Below, piece by piece: positions 19,627 to 29,117 of a stretch of 64,000 nucleotides of DNA (within the stretch, counting starts at the first letter, position 1; the number at the start of each line of letters is the position of its first letter). This stretch comes from Deinococcus arcticus (GTDB taxonomy: Bacteria > Deinococcota > Deinococci > Deinococcales > Deinococcaceae). The stretch lies in NCBI RefSeq assembly GCF_003028415.1, contig NZ_PYSV01000018.1, positions 1 to 64,000 of the forward strand. The letters are read 5' to 3'. The notes beneath the pieces were generated by a model. It worked only from the letters and a program-made list of their open reading frames with translations. It was not told the origin of the DNA and did not search any database. Position numbers and translations under genes: made by a program.

Positions 19627-21012
19627 TTACGCCCGGCCCCGCACCGTGTCCAGCGTGTCGCGCACCAGCAGTTCGCCGTCGCGGTACACCACGCGCATCA
19701 GGCTGCCGGGGAAGTCGGTGTCGAAGGTTTTATAAGCCTTCGTGATCATGCGCCCGCCTTCCAGCACCAGATCCAGCACGCCGTCCTTGCTGCGCTTGCC
19801 GGGGTCGGTCACGGGGTCCTTGTAGATGCCCCGGTATTCGCCGTCAATCAGCCCGGCGCTGGCCTTGTAGGCAAATTTCTGTGTGTCGCGGTCCACCTTC
19901 TGCAGCAGCGCGCCGCCCATGCCAAAGGCCACGTTCTCGGCGCTGAAGCCGTCCACCTCCAGGTTGTCCAGAATCTGGCGGATGGTCTGTTCGTCAATTC
20001 CGTCGCCCTGAATCACGCGCACGTGGCTCAGCACCTTGTAGCCCTTTGCGTTTGTCGTGGTGCCGTATTTGGCTGCCAGGGCGTTTACAGCCAGCCGCAC
20101 CATGGCCGGGGGGTCCCCACTGTCCGGGCGCACCACCAGGGTGCCGCCGGAGTCAATCACCTGCTGTTTCAGCGTTTCGCCCCAGTGCACGTTGATGGCG
20201 TGCTTGAGGTCGTACGAATCGCTGACCACCGCGAACACCCCGCCGGGCTTGCCAAAGTGCGTGACCATGTTGCGGTAGGCGTCCACCTCGTGCGCCTTGC
20301 CCCAGCTGGTGACCGTACTGTGTTCGGCCGCTGGAATGGAATACCCGGCGATGTCGGCGCCGTAGTGGTTGCGCGCCACCCGCAGGGCTTCCAGGGTATC
20401 GCTGCCCATGAAGTTGATCAGGTGGGCCAGGCCGCCCAGGCCCGCGCTTTCGCGGCTGCTGACTCCCCGGCTGCCAAAGTCGTGCAGTTTGAAGGGCAGT
20501 TCCTCGGCGGCGCGGTCCGAGGTGCGGTCCAGCGCCACGCGGATGATCTCGCGGATGTGGTAGCTCTGGGTGGCCACCGTGGTGGGGTACCACACCCGCA
20601 TCAGCATGGTCTCAAACCAGCCCACCAGCCAGGGCAGCTCGGGGTCGGTGTTGGTCACGCTCATCAGCACGTTGTGGATGGGCACCAGTGTGCCTTCGGG
20701 CACCGCGCGCACTTCCAGTGGCAGACGCCCGCCGTGCACGTTCACCACCCGCATCCAGCCCTCGAACGGAAAGGGCTCGCCGTGCGCCTCGATCAGGTCA
20801 CGCGCTTCCTCCACCATCTCCGCTGTCACGCGCCGGGTCAGGTAGCGGTCCAGGATGTACTGCAACCCAAAAAAGCGCGTGACCGGGTAACGCCCACCTC
20901 GCGATTCCAGGTACGAGAACAGCCGCGTGGTGCCCTGCGGGTACTGCAGAAAGTGGCTGCTCTTGTACGAGTCGGTGTCGAGAATCAGGTTCTGGTCGTC
21001 AATGCGGGTCAT
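19627..21012 (-). CDS. nadV: Nicotinamide phosphoribosyltransferase
   Basis: Converts nicotinamide and PRPP to NMN, the first step of the two-step salvage route. 461 aa. It matches NAMPT rather than nicotinate enzymes: DTDSYKSSHFLQYP at the N-terminus, LHDFGSRGVSSRESAGLGG with the Asp that selects the amide, PAAEHSTVTSWGKAHE, VVSDSYDL and the phosphate loop VVRPDSGDPP. CAGGAGG lies 5-6 nt before the ATG. The partner enzyme NadM-Nudix is encoded at 41935 in this window. A palindrome in front of this gene recurs in front of nadM. Confidence 0.95.
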   Translation of the reverse strand: MTRIDDQNLILDTDSYKSSHFLQYPQGTTRLFSYLESRGGRYPVTRFFGLQYILDRYLTRRVTAEMVEEARDLIEAHGEPFPFEGWMRVVNVHGGRLPLEVRAVPEGTLVPIHNVLMSVTNTDPELPWLVGWFETMLMRVWYPTTVATQSYHIREIIRVALDRTSDRAAEELPFKLHDFGSRGVSSRESAGLGGLAHLINFMGSDTLEALRVARNHYGADIAGYSIPAAEHSTVTSWGKAHEVDAYRNMVTHFGKPGGVFAVVSDSYDLKHAINVHWGETLKQQVIDSGGTLVVRPDSGDPPAMVRLAVNALAAKYGTTTNAKGYKVLSHVRVIQGDGIDEQTIRQILDNLEVDGFSAENVAFGMGGALLQKVDRDTQKFAYKASAGLIDGEYRGIYKDPVTDPGKRSKDGVLDLVLEGGRMITKAYKTFDTDFPGSLMRVVYRDGELLVRDTLDTVRGRA

Positions 21013-21036
21013 GGGGGTCCTCCTGTAAGAACCAGT

Positions 21037-21059
21037 GATGACTCATCTTGTAAAATTTA
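21037..21059 (-). promoter_or_regulatory. -10 box and candidate operator of nadV
   Basis: On the minus strand TAAATT (21054-21059) is followed after 8 nt by TGAGTCA inside the 11-bp palindrome GATGAGTCATC (21037-21047). In front of nadM, TAGAAT is followed after 8 nt by TGACTCATCT. The shared word and identical spacing suggest a common operator at the transcription start. The regulator is not known. Confidence 0.45.
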
Positions 21060-21200
21060 ATTATGAAAACTATGAGGAAATCAGGCCGATCTTGTCGGCT
21101 CTCAAAGACAGTTCCGGTGAAGAAGCGGTGGGCAAGACGCTGTTTGTCATCGGTTGCACGATGCGAGATCTTTCACCGCGACTGACCACCTGGGCATTTA
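21038..21200 (+). other. AT-richer ORF segment upstream of the G8 gene
   Basis: An open frame from ATG 21038 begins MTHLVKFNYENYEEIRP and reads protein-like for about 55 codons, then runs into the wrong frame of the G8-domain gene at 21211. Composition is AT-richer than the surroundings. It may be the remnant of a truncated gene, or simply untranslated promoter DNA. No family recognised. Confidence 0.25.
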
Positions 21201-21210
21201 TCCTCCGTTC

Positions 21211-23727
21211 ATGTCCCAAGCCCGCTGGCCGCTGGCCCTCACGCTGTCTGCCCTGCTGCTGGGCTGCGGCACCTCTGCAGGAGACCCCGCTCCTTCACCG
21301 CCGCCGGCTGCTCCCGGTCAGCCCACCCCGCCCGCCCCCACGCCCCCGGCCCCGGGCCCCACCCAGCCGGCCAGCGCCTGGAGCGATCCGGCCACCTGGG
21401 GCGGCGCCGTGCCGGCCGCCGGCACGCGGGTGACGCTGCCAGCGGGCAAGCGCGTGCTGCTGGATGTCTCTCCACCCGCACTGGCGGGCCTGACCATCCC
21501 GGCTGGCAGCGCCCTGGAATTTGCAGACAAAGACCTGACGCTGAAAAGCGAATGGCTGATGGTTCACGGCGAACTGCGCATTGGCCGCGAGGAGAAGCCC
21601 TTTGCCCACCACGCCGAGATTCTGCTGACGAACAGTACCCCCGGCGAGGACGTGATGGGCATGGGTGACCGGGTGCTGGGCGTGATGGACGGCACCCTGG
21701 AACTGCACGGCCAGCCTCGCCTGCCCTGGACCCGCCTGAGTGCTGCTGCCAGGGCCGGCAGCAGCACCCTGACCCTGGAACGCGCCCCCGACTGGACAGG
21801 CGGCGACACCCTGACCCTGACCAGCACCGATTTCAACCCCGCCCAGACCGAGCAGGTTACGGTGCAGCGGGTCAGCGGAAACACGGTTACGCTGGGCGCG
21901 CCCCTGAAATACACCCACTGGGGCGATCCCATCACGGTCTCTGGGCGCGCCGTGAACGAGCGCGCCGAGGTGGGCCTGCTGACCCGCAACATTGTGGTGG
22001 GCGCCACCGAGGACGCTGCCCAGAGCCGCGTGGGCGCCCACGTGATGATCATGGGCCAGAGCACGGCGCGCATTCAGGGCACCGAGTTCACGCGGGTGGG
22101 GCAGCTCAATACCCTGCGCCGCTACCCGGTGCATTTCCACCTGCTGGGCAGCGCCCCCACCTCGTACCTGCGGGGCAGCAGCGTCCACGCCTCTTTTAAC
22201 CGCTGCGTGGTGGTGCACGGCACCAGCGATCTGCGCGTAACCGACAACGTGACCTACGACACGCTGGGTCACTGTCTTTTCCTGGAAGACGGCGACGAAA
22301 CCGGCAACGTGCTGCAGGGCAACCTGGTGACCCGGGTCAAGGCCCCGGACGCCAAACAGGGGCAGACCCCGCTGCTGGACAGCGACAAGCGACCGTCTGG
22401 CTACTGGATCACCAACCCGGCCAACACGGTCAGGAACAACGTGGCGGCGGGGGTGGACGGCACCGGCTTCTGGTACGCCCTGCCCGAGCACCCCACCGGG
22501 CTGGCGGCGGCCAAAACCAACCTCTGGCCCCGGCGCACGCCGCTGGGCGAATTCAGCGGCAACGTGGCCCACAGCGGGGACCGTGGCCTGAATGTAGACA
22601 ACGGCCCCAAGGCCGACGGCAGCCTGACCGAAACGGTTTATTACGACCCGGTCACCACGCCTGCAGACCCCAAGAGCGCCGCCGTGCCCGCCACGTTTGC
22701 CAGCTTCACGGCCTACAAGCACCGCGACCATGGCGTGTGGCTGCGCGGGGAAAACCACGTGCTGCAAAGTCCCGTGCTGGCCGACAACGCGGTGGGCGCC
22801 ACCTTTGCCTCGCACCTGTCGGTTCTGAAAGGCGGGCTGCTGGTGGGCGAGACCCCCAACGTGGGCCAGCCCGAGAGCTGGGAGGCCAGGGGTGAGGGAG
22901 GCCGCAGCCTGCCCCGGCCCTGGGAGGCGAACTTCCCCATTCGCGGCTTTCAGTTCTACGACGGGCATGTGGCTATTCAGGACGCCGCGCTGGCTGCCTT
23001 CGTGCCCAACGCTGTGCGCAAGGCCAGCGGCCTGGGCTACCTGACCAGGAATGCCTTTTCCCTGAACCCGGGTAACAGCGCTGCCGGGCTGGTGTGGCTG
23101 GACAGCAGCCCCCGCGTGCTGCTGCAAGACCCCCAGGCCGACAAGGACGGCGACAAGTCCGCCACCTTCCTGGACAGCGACGGCAGTGTGACGGGCACGG
23201 CGGGCCGCAGCGTGACCGCCAGCGCCCTGCTCAGGGGCGCCCCCGACTGCCAGGCCCGCGCAGAGTGGAACGCCAGCGTGTGCGCCGGGGTCTACACCCG
23301 GTTCTGGCTGGACGACGTGCGGGGCGGCCAGATTGGGCCGGTGGCGGTGCACAGCAGCCGGGGCGAGACCCTGAGTCTGGTGGGGGTGCCAGACGCCCGC
23401 AAGACCTTCAGCACCACCCTGCGGGTGGGCGAGCGCTACACCCTGAACCCGGCGGGCACGTCTGCTCACCTGCGCGCAGTGATGGAAAAGCGCCAGCCCG
23501 GCGAGAGCCTGCGCCTGAGCCTGCCCCTGGCGGCCGAGCCCATCCTGTACCGCGACTGGTGGATTGACAACCGCAACCGCCTGAAGAAGGTGGCGCTGGG
23601 CAGCCTGGACGCCACCACCGGCGACAGTTACGCCTACGAGGGCGGCCAACTGCACCTGAAGCTGACGGTGCAGCCGGGGCGCGATTACGCCGCCGTGGAG
23701 ATCTGCGCGGCGGATCTGTGTAAGTAG
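21211..23727 (+). CDS. G8-domain beta-helix lipoprotein, CEMIP/TMEM2-like
   Basis: 838 aa secreted lipoprotein (LTLSALLLGCG lipobox) with a Pro-rich linker (about 27-55), a G8 domain (about 58-180) starting SDPATWGGAVPAAGTRVTLPAG, and a long right-handed beta-helix. The segment RRYPVHFHLLGSAPTSYLRG and nearby HASFNRCVVVHGTSDLRVTDN, YDTLGHCLFLEDG closely parallel animal CEMIP/TMEM2, which bind or degrade hyaluronan. Those histidine-rich motifs are the putative active region. Polysaccharide binding or cleavage at the cell surface is inferred. TATCCT lies 6 nt before the ATG, which fixes the start and implies a leaderless mRNA. Confidence 0.85.
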   Translation: MSQARWPLALTLSALLLGCGTSAGDPAPSPPPAAPGQPTPPAPTPPAPGPTQPASAWSDPATWGGAVPAAGTRVTLPAGKRVLLDVSPPALAGLTIPAGSALEFADKDLTLKSEWLMVHGELRIGREEKPFAHHAEILLTNSTPGEDVMGMGDRVLGVMDGTLELHGQPRLPWTRLSAAARAGSSTLTLERAPDWTGGDTLTLTSTDFNPAQTEQVTVQRVSGNTVTLGAPLKYTHWGDPITVSGRAVNERAEVGLLTRNIVVGATEDAAQSRVGAHVMIMGQSTARIQGTEFTRVGQLNTLRRYPVHFHLLGSAPTSYLRGSSVHASFNRCVVVHGTSDLRVTDNVTYDTLGHCLFLEDGDETGNVLQGNLVTRVKAPDAKQGQTPLLDSDKRPSGYWITNPANTVRNNVAAGVDGTGFWYALPEHPTGLAAAKTNLWPRRTPLGEFSGNVAHSGDRGLNVDNGPKADGSLTETVYYDPVTTPADPKSAAVPATFASFTAYKHRDHGVWLRGENHVLQSPVLADNAVGATFASHLSVLKGGLLVGETPNVGQPESWEARGEGGRSLPRPWEANFPIRGFQFYDGHVAIQDAALAAFVPNAVRKASGLGYLTRNAFSLNPGNSAAGLVWLDSSPRVLLQDPQADKDGDKSATFLDSDGSVTGTAGRSVTASALLRGAPDCQARAEWNASVCAGVYTRFWLDDVRGGQIGPVAVHSSRGETLSLVGVPDARKTFSTTLRVGERYTLNPAGTSAHLRAVMEKRQPGESLRLSLPLAAEPILYRDWWIDNRNRLKKVALGSLDATTGDSYAYEGGQLHLKLTVQPGRDYAAVEICAADLCK

Positions 23728-23729
23728 GA

Positions 23730-23766
23730 GCGCTGGGCCATGAGCGCTGGGCCATGCGACATGGGG
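23730..23766. repeat. Short intergenic GCTGGGCCATG repeat
   Basis: Two tandem units GAGCGCTGGGCCATG at about 23730-23755, followed by CGACATGGGG. Related to the ATGGCCC repeats at 11.5, 24.75 and 31.9 kb. Confidence 0.45.
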
Positions 23767-23778
23767 CGAACCCCCACC

Positions 23779-24720
23779 CTACAGGTAGATCAGGCAGCCG
23801 CGCGCGGCCAGATCGGCAAAGGCGGCTGGCAGACGCGTCAGGCGGTTCCAGCGCAGGTCCAGCTTGCGCAATCGGGGGAGGGTGGCCAGGGCCCCGGGCA
23901 GGTGGGTCAGGCGGTTGGCGCGCAGATCCAGGGTTTCCAGCTGCTGCCAGCCCCCCACGGTCTCGGGCAGGGCGTCCAGGGCGTTGAATCTCAGGTTCAG
24001 GGTGCGCAGGGCGCCCAGACAGCCCAACGCATCTGGCAGGCGGCTCAGGGCGTTGCCCTGCAGGTCCAGCACCTCCAGCGCGGCGCAGTGCCCCAGCGCG
24101 GTGGGCAGCGCCGTCAAGGTGTTGTTCATGGCGTGCAGTTCGCGCAGGGCCCTCAGTGTGCCCAGGTCGCCGGGCAGACCGCTGAGCCGGTTGCCGTACA
24201 CGCGCAGCTCGGTCAGGCCCCGGAGTTCACCCAGCCAGCCAGGCAGCTCGGCCAGGGCGTTGTCGGTGACATTCAGGTAGCGCAGCGCCGGCAGGGCGCG
24301 CATGGAGCCCGGCAGCGTCTGCAGGCGGTTGTGGCTGAGGTACAGAAACTGCAGCTGGCCCAGGCCCGCAAACACGTTGGGCAGGGTGGCCAGCGCGTTG
24401 TGTCCCAGGTCCAGCATGGTCAGGGTCCGCACCTCACCCAGGGCTTCAGGCAACTCGGTCAGCTGGTTGGCCGACAGGTTCAGCGTGGTGAGCGGCAGGG
24501 TCCAGACCCAGGCCGGTACGGTGTGCAGCTGGTTGTCGTAGGCGCTGAGCACCGTCGTGTGCGGCGCCGGGTGAGGATCGGCGGGCAGCGCTTCCAGCCC
24601 AAGGCCGTCCAGATTGAGCTGGCCCACCGCCGACCAGTCCGGCAGGGCCAGCAGCGCCCGGCCGCGCGCCTCCGGACCGTGCTGGTGGGCCAGGGGGGGC
24701 AGGGCAGGACTGGGCGCCAT
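23779..24720 (-). CDS. Leucine-rich repeat protein
   Basis: 313 aa made almost wholly of about eleven LRR units of 22-23 residues with consensus LxxLxLxxNxLxxLPxxLxxL (for example [54 protein letters not shown]). No signal peptide, membrane segment or attached enzyme domain, so it is a cytoplasmic scaffold or binding protein. TACGCT 6 nt before the ATG supports the start at 24720 and a leaderless mRNA. Flanked by intergenic repeats at both ends. Repeat units are similar enough that internal duplication is likely. Confidence 0.85.
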   Translation of the reverse strand: MAPSPALPPLAHQHGPEARGRALLALPDWSAVGQLNLDGLGLEALPADPHPAPHTTVLSAYDNQLHTVPAWVWTLPLTTLNLSANQLTELPEALGEVRTLTMLDLGHNALATLPNVFAGLGQLQFLYLSHNRLQTLPGSMRALPALRYLNVTDNALAELPGWLGELRGLTELRVYGNRLSGLPGDLGTLRALRELHAMNNTLTALPTALGHCAALEVLDLQGNALSRLPDALGCLGALRTLNLRFNALDALPETVGGWQQLETLDLRANRLTHLPGALATLPRLRKLDLRWNRLTRLPAAFADLAARGCLIYL

Positions 24721-24749
24721 CCCACGAGCGTACCCGGGCGCCGTGCCAA

Positions 24750-24789
24750 AGGGGCCATGGCCTGCGGGGCGCCCCACAGCCCATGGCCC
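24750..24789. repeat. Short inverted ATGGCC repeat
   Basis: GGGGCCATGG and CCATGGCCCC flank GGGGCGCCCC between the LRR and reductase genes, forming an imperfect hairpin about 35 nt long. It may also serve as a terminator for the SDR gene, whose stop lies at 24790. Confidence 0.45.
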
Positions 24790-25632
<843 letters not shown>

Positions 25633-25784
25633 GGGGGCTCCTTTTGGGGTGGGTCCAAGGGTCGAAGAGTCTAAGGGTCCTAGGGAAATGCGGGCGGGTG
25701 TTGAGGGTGGGGAAGGAGCTTCAGGGCACGCCAGCAGGCGACCCGCCCAGGCAGTCTGGGGTCAACCTGGACCTGGCCTGCGCC
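25633..25784. repeat. Intergenic region with AAGGGTC direct repeats
   Basis: The spacer between the hydratase and SDR genes contains CCAAGGGTCGAAGAGTC followed by TAAGGGTCCTAGGG (about 25659-25685). A similar GAAGGCTAAGGGTTGATGG tract lies at about 35087-35107 after the PEGA gene. No gene is seen. Confidence 0.35.
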
Positions 25785-26534
25785 CTACGAGCTCCGCCCG
25801 TTGAGGGCCGTCATCAGGCCCTCGGCGCTCATGTGCTGGGCGTTCCAGGCCACTGCCTGCTGCAGGCCCTGAGCGTGGGGCAGTTCGGCGTTCAGAGCCC
25901 GTTTGGTGCCTTCCAGAGCGCGGGGGGGCAGCTGGGCCAGGGCAGCGGCCAGGGCCTCGGCGCGGGCAAACAGGGCGTCCGGGGTGGGCAGCACCTCGGT
26001 CACCAGGCCCCAGCGCTCGGCGGTTTCGGCGTCAATGGGCTCGCCGGTCAGGGCCAGGTGGGCCGCGCGGCCCCGGCCCAGCAGCCCGGGCAGGCGCTGC
26101 AGGCCGCCCAGATCGGCGGTGATGCCCAGCTTCACTTCGGGCAGGCTGAAGCGGGCGCCTTCGCTGCACAGCCGCAGGTCGCAGGCACTGATGAGTTCCA
26201 GGCCCGCACCAATGCACCAGCCATGCACCGCGGCGATCACCGGGATGGGCAGGGCAGCCAGGCCCTCAATGGCGGCGTGCATCTCGGCCACCACAGCCCC
26301 AAAGGCCTGCGGGTCGCCCAGGGCCGGGGCAATCACCGGCGCGGTGGCCTTGACGTCCAGCCCCGCGCTGAACCACTCCTGGCCGCGCACGATCAGCACG
26401 CGCGCCGGGCCCAGGGTGGCCAGCAGGGGCGGGACCTCGCGCCAGAAGCCCGGCCCCAGGACGCCCTTTTTCGAGGTGATGGTCAGGGTGGCCACCTCAC
26501 CCTGCTGGGTGAGCCGCACGCTCGTTTCGGTCAT
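25785..26534 (-). CDS. Enoyl-CoA hydratase/isomerase family protein
   Basis: 249 aa crotonase-fold enzyme acting on acyl-CoA thioesters. Oxyanion-hole segments are [11 protein letters not shown] and [37 protein letters not shown]. Of the two catalytic acids of true hydratases, the second position reads [10 protein letters not shown] (Asp-Leu-Gly), the arrangement of dienoyl-CoA isomerases (ECH1 group), so Delta3,5-Delta2,4-dienoyl-CoA isomerase is a possible activity. It fits well with the downstream dienoyl-CoA reductase-like gene. TAAAGT lies 7 nt before the ATG at 26534. Confidence 0.88.
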   Translation of the reverse strand: MTETSVRLTQQGEVATLTITSKKGVLGPGFWREVPPLLATLGPARVLIVRGQEWFSAGLDVKATAPVIAPALGDPQAFGAVVAEMHAAIEGLAALPIPVIAAVHGWCIGAGLELISACDLRLCSEGARFSLPEVKLGITADLGGLQRLPGLLGRGRAAHLALTGEPIDAETAERWGLVTEVLPTPDALFARAEALAAALAQLPPRALEGTKRALNAELPHAQGLQQAVAWNAQHMSAEGLMTALNGRSS

Positions 26535-26736
26535 GGCACTCACTTTACCCCGCTTTGGTGAACTCGGTTCAAAATCTGGGGCCAGCGGGGGGAGGGAGCG
26601 CCCAGAGGCTGCACTCCGTAGCTCGCTGCCAAGCCCCCGATCAACCGAGCGGGCTGGAACAGCTGCGCAGCAGAGCAAGTGGCGAAAGCAGTGCCTCGCA
26701 CCGGGAATAAAAAGGGGTCGGGGCCCCTCTGAACCG
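26535..26736. other. Intergenic region between the hydratase and histidine kinase genes
   Basis: No gene is seen. The tract holds several short palindromes (CAGCTGCGCAGCAG, GGGGTCGGGGCCCC) and a CTCCGTAGCTCGCTGCC stretch. These may be a degraded relative of the inverted-end repeats, but the match is weak. Confidence 0.3.
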
Positions 26737-26766
26737 TTGGAATGGGAGGGGCGAGGCACTTAGAAT
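26737..26766 (+). promoter_or_regulatory. Promoter of the histidine kinase gene
   Basis: TTGGAA (26737-26742) and TAGAAT (26761-26766) with an 18-nt spacer. The GTG start follows 6 nt after the -10 box, the leaderless layout. Confidence 0.6.
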
Positions 26767-26772
26767 GCCCCC

Positions 26773-28299
26773 GTGCCGGTGCCGCCCCCTGCTGCCGCTG
26801 TGCCTGCCCCCGGGGCCGGCGCCGCCGTGCCGCTGCGTGATTTTCTGCTGCGCCCTCTGCTTACGCCCTTTGTGCTGCTGCTGGGGGTGGGCGGCGCAGT
26901 TGTGTACGGCGTGGACCGCAACGACCGGGCCCTGCAGCGGGTGCTGGACGCCCAGGCCCGCACCCAGCTGCTCAGCGAATTAACCGGGCAGGTGTCGGCC
27001 ATGGAAAACGGCCAGCGCGGTTTTGTGATTACCGGGCAGGCGGGGTTCCTGGCGCCGTACCAGGAAGCGCAGGCGTCGTTTCAGGCGGCTGCCTACGCCC
27101 TGCACGACCTGAGCGTGGACGACGCGCAGCGCCGCACCCTGGCGCGGGTGCAGGCGCTGGTGGGCCGCTGGCAGCAGGAGGCCGCGCAGCCGGAAATCGA
27201 GGCGCGCCTGACCTCGCTGGACCGGGCGGCGGCCCTGGTGGGGCGGGGCCGGGGCCGCGCGCTGCTGAACCAGGTGCGGGCGCAGCTGTCGGTGATGACC
27301 ACACAGGAAAACAGCCGCCTGAGCGAGGCCACCCGACAGAGTCAGGCCACCCTGAGCGCGGTGCGCTGGTTCAGCGTGGGGGGGCTGCTGCTGGGTATGG
27401 CCCTGCTGGTGGTGACCGCGTCCCGGGTGGCGCGCACCGTGGGCCGGCACGTGCAGGAACTGGGCGCCGCCGCCCAGGACATGGCGCGCGGCGCCTACAC
27501 CCGCCGCATGCCGGGCAGCCCGGTGCAGGAACTGGGCGTGCTGGGCGCGCAGTTTGACCGCATGGCCGGCGCGGTGCAGGAGCGCGAACACCAGCTGCGG
27601 CGCAGCAACCGCGAACTGGAACAGTTCACCTACGTGGCCAGCCACGACCTGCAAGAGCCGCTGCGCACCATCGGCAGCTACACCGAACTGCTGGCGCGGC
27701 GTTACGCAGGGCAGCTGGACGAGCGCGCCGACCAGTACATTGCCTTTACCACAGCGGCCACTCAGCGCCTGAAAACCCTGATTCAGGACCTGCTGACCTA
27801 CTCGCGGGTGCGCCGTGCCGAGCGCGAGGCCGTGCCGGTGAACCTGGGCCCGCTGGTGCAGGGCCTGCTGGCCGAACTGGCCCCCCAGATTCAGGCCGCG
27901 CAGGCCGAGGTGCGCGTGGACCCTTTGCCCACCGTGACCACCACCCCGGACCTGCTGCGACAGGCGCTGCACCACCTCATCAGCAATGCCCTGAAGTTTC
28001 GCGGGGAACGGCCTGCGAGGGTGCAGGTGACGGCCGTGCGGGCCGGCGCGCGCTGGGTGCTGGCGGTGCAGGACAGCGGCATTGGCATTGCCCCGGAATA
28101 CCACGAGCGCATTTTCGGTGTCTTTCAGCGCCTGCACAGCACCGATGCCTACCCGGGCAGCGGCATTGGCCTGGCCGTGGCCCGCGCGGTGGCCGAGGGC
28201 CTGGGGGCCGAACTGTGGCTGGAAAGCACCCCCGGCCAGGGCAGCACCTTTTTCCTGGGGCTGCCGGGAGGCCCGGCCGAAGGCGACGCCCCCGCGTAA
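26773..28299 (+). CDS. Sensor histidine kinase with CHASE3 and HAMP domains
   Basis: 508 aa membrane kinase. TM1 is at about 32-48, then a CHASE3 periplasmic sensor (about 50-190; MENGQRGFVITGQAGFLAPYQEA), TM2 about 200-217 and HAMP (about 218-275). HisKA has the H box FTYVASHDLQEPLRTIGSYTELL, with a phosphoacceptor His in SHDLQEP. HATPase_c has N (HLISNALKFRG), G1 (DSGIGIAPEYHERIFGVFQRLH) and G2 (GSGIGLAVAR) boxes. This is the phytochrome-like HisKA subgroup. No response regulator is adjacent. The GTG start is set by the -10 box 6 nt upstream. Confidence 0.92.
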   Translation: MPVPPPAAAVPAPGAGAAVPLRDFLLRPLLTPFVLLLGVGGAVVYGVDRNDRALQRVLDAQARTQLLSELTGQVSAMENGQRGFVITGQAGFLAPYQEAQASFQAAAYALHDLSVDDAQRRTLARVQALVGRWQQEAAQPEIEARLTSLDRAAALVGRGRGRALLNQVRAQLSVMTTQENSRLSEATRQSQATLSAVRWFSVGGLLLGMALLVVTASRVARTVGRHVQELGAAAQDMARGAYTRRMPGSPVQELGVLGAQFDRMAGAVQEREHQLRRSNRELEQFTYVASHDLQEPLRTIGSYTELLARRYAGQLDERADQYIAFTTAATQRLKTLIQDLLTYSRVRRAEREAVPVNLGPLVQGLLAELAPQIQAAQAEVRVDPLPTVTTTPDLLRQALHHLISNALKFRGERPARVQVTAVRAGARWVLAVQDSGIGIAPEYHERIFGVFQRLHSTDAYPGSGIGLAVARAVAEGLGAELWLESTPGQGSTFFLGLPGGPAEGDAPA

Positions 28300-28342
28300 G
28301 AGAGGGGGGGGCCAGCTCCTCATCACCCGTCGGCCAACGACC

Positions 28343-28380
28343 AGCCCCCCAGCGGGCTGCAACCGCTGGGGGGCTTTGGG
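28343..28380. terminator. Bidirectional terminator
   Basis: AGCCCCCCAGCGG (28343-28355) pairs perfectly with CCGCTGGGGGGCT (28363-28375) between the convergent histidine kinase and glycine-zipper genes. U tracts are modest on both sides. Confidence 0.65.
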
Positions 28381-28394
28381 GGGTCAGGGAGAGA

Positions 28395-28991
28395 TTACAG
28401 CGAGCTGCCGGTGGGGCTGAGGGGACGGCGGTTCATGCCGCTGTCGTCCATGATCTGCCCGCCGTGGCGCGCAGCCGTGGCCTGAACAGCGTCAAAGGGC
28501 ACGCTGTCTTCCACGCCCACCACGCGGCCACCACTGTTCATGGTGCTGTGCATCTGGTCGTAAGAGCCGTGGTCCACCTCGTAGGTGTCTTCCATGCTGG
28601 TGCGGCCGTCGTGGTTCTCGTCCACGCCCATGGCGCCGCCCGTGGCGCCCACAGCGGCCCCCACGCCCGAGCCCAGCGCAGTCATGCCCAGAATCACGGG
28701 CAGCGCGAGGCCGCCCGTGGCCACCACGGCGCCCGAGGCCAGGATGCCAGCGGCGGCGCCCACGGCGAGGCCCACGCCCGTACCCTTCACGGCGCCGGCT
28801 CCGGCGTCTTCAGCGCCTGCGCTGGCGTCGGTGCTGACGGTTTCGGTGGTCGTGGTGGTCGTGGCGGTGCTGGTGCCGCCGCTGCGCGTGTAGCTGGCGC
28901 GACCCAGCGTGGGGGCCACCAGGCCCTGCTGCTGCATGTCGGCAATGAAGGCGTCGGCGGCGGCCACGGTCGGGAAGATGACGTGTTTCAT
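28395..28991 (-). CDS. Glycine-zipper membrane-associated hypothetical protein
   Basis: 198 aa. The N-terminus MKHVIFPTVAAADAFIADMQQQG resembles the start of general-stress YflT-like domains (a short alpha/beta segment). A Thr/Ser-rich stretch follows, then a long Gly/Ala hydrophobic zipper (about 70-125; VGLAVGAAAGILASGAVVATGG, GSGVGAAVGATGGAMG) able to insert in a membrane. The C-terminal part has EF-hand-like DENHDGRTS and VGVEDSVPFDAVQATAARHGG. Function unknown; stress-related membrane proteins of this type are common in Deinococcus. GGGAGG just before the ATG serves as ribosome binding site. Confidence 0.78.
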   Translation of the reverse strand: MKHVIFPTVAAADAFIADMQQQGLVAPTLGRASYTRSGGTSTATTTTTTETVSTDASAGAEDAGAGAVKGTGVGLAVGAAAGILASGAVVATGGLALPVILGMTALGSGVGAAVGATGGAMGVDENHDGRTSMEDTYEVDHGSYDQMHSTMNSGGRVVGVEDSVPFDAVQATAARHGGQIMDDSGMNRRPLSPTGSSL

Positions 28992-29117
28992 GCCTCCCAG
29001 TGTTCACGGCCCGCCTGCCTGCTTCCATGAGAGGCCCCGCAACGGGCATTGGGGCGACCCTGAGGCCACCCTGAGACGCGCCTCACAAAGCTCAGGGGCC
29101 GGGCCTCCGCGCCGCCT

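Noticed and set aside
21295..23655. 786-codon minus-strand frame opposite the G8 gene
   Set aside because: Low-complexity His/Gly/Gln translation; the plus-strand G8 protein has clear motifs.
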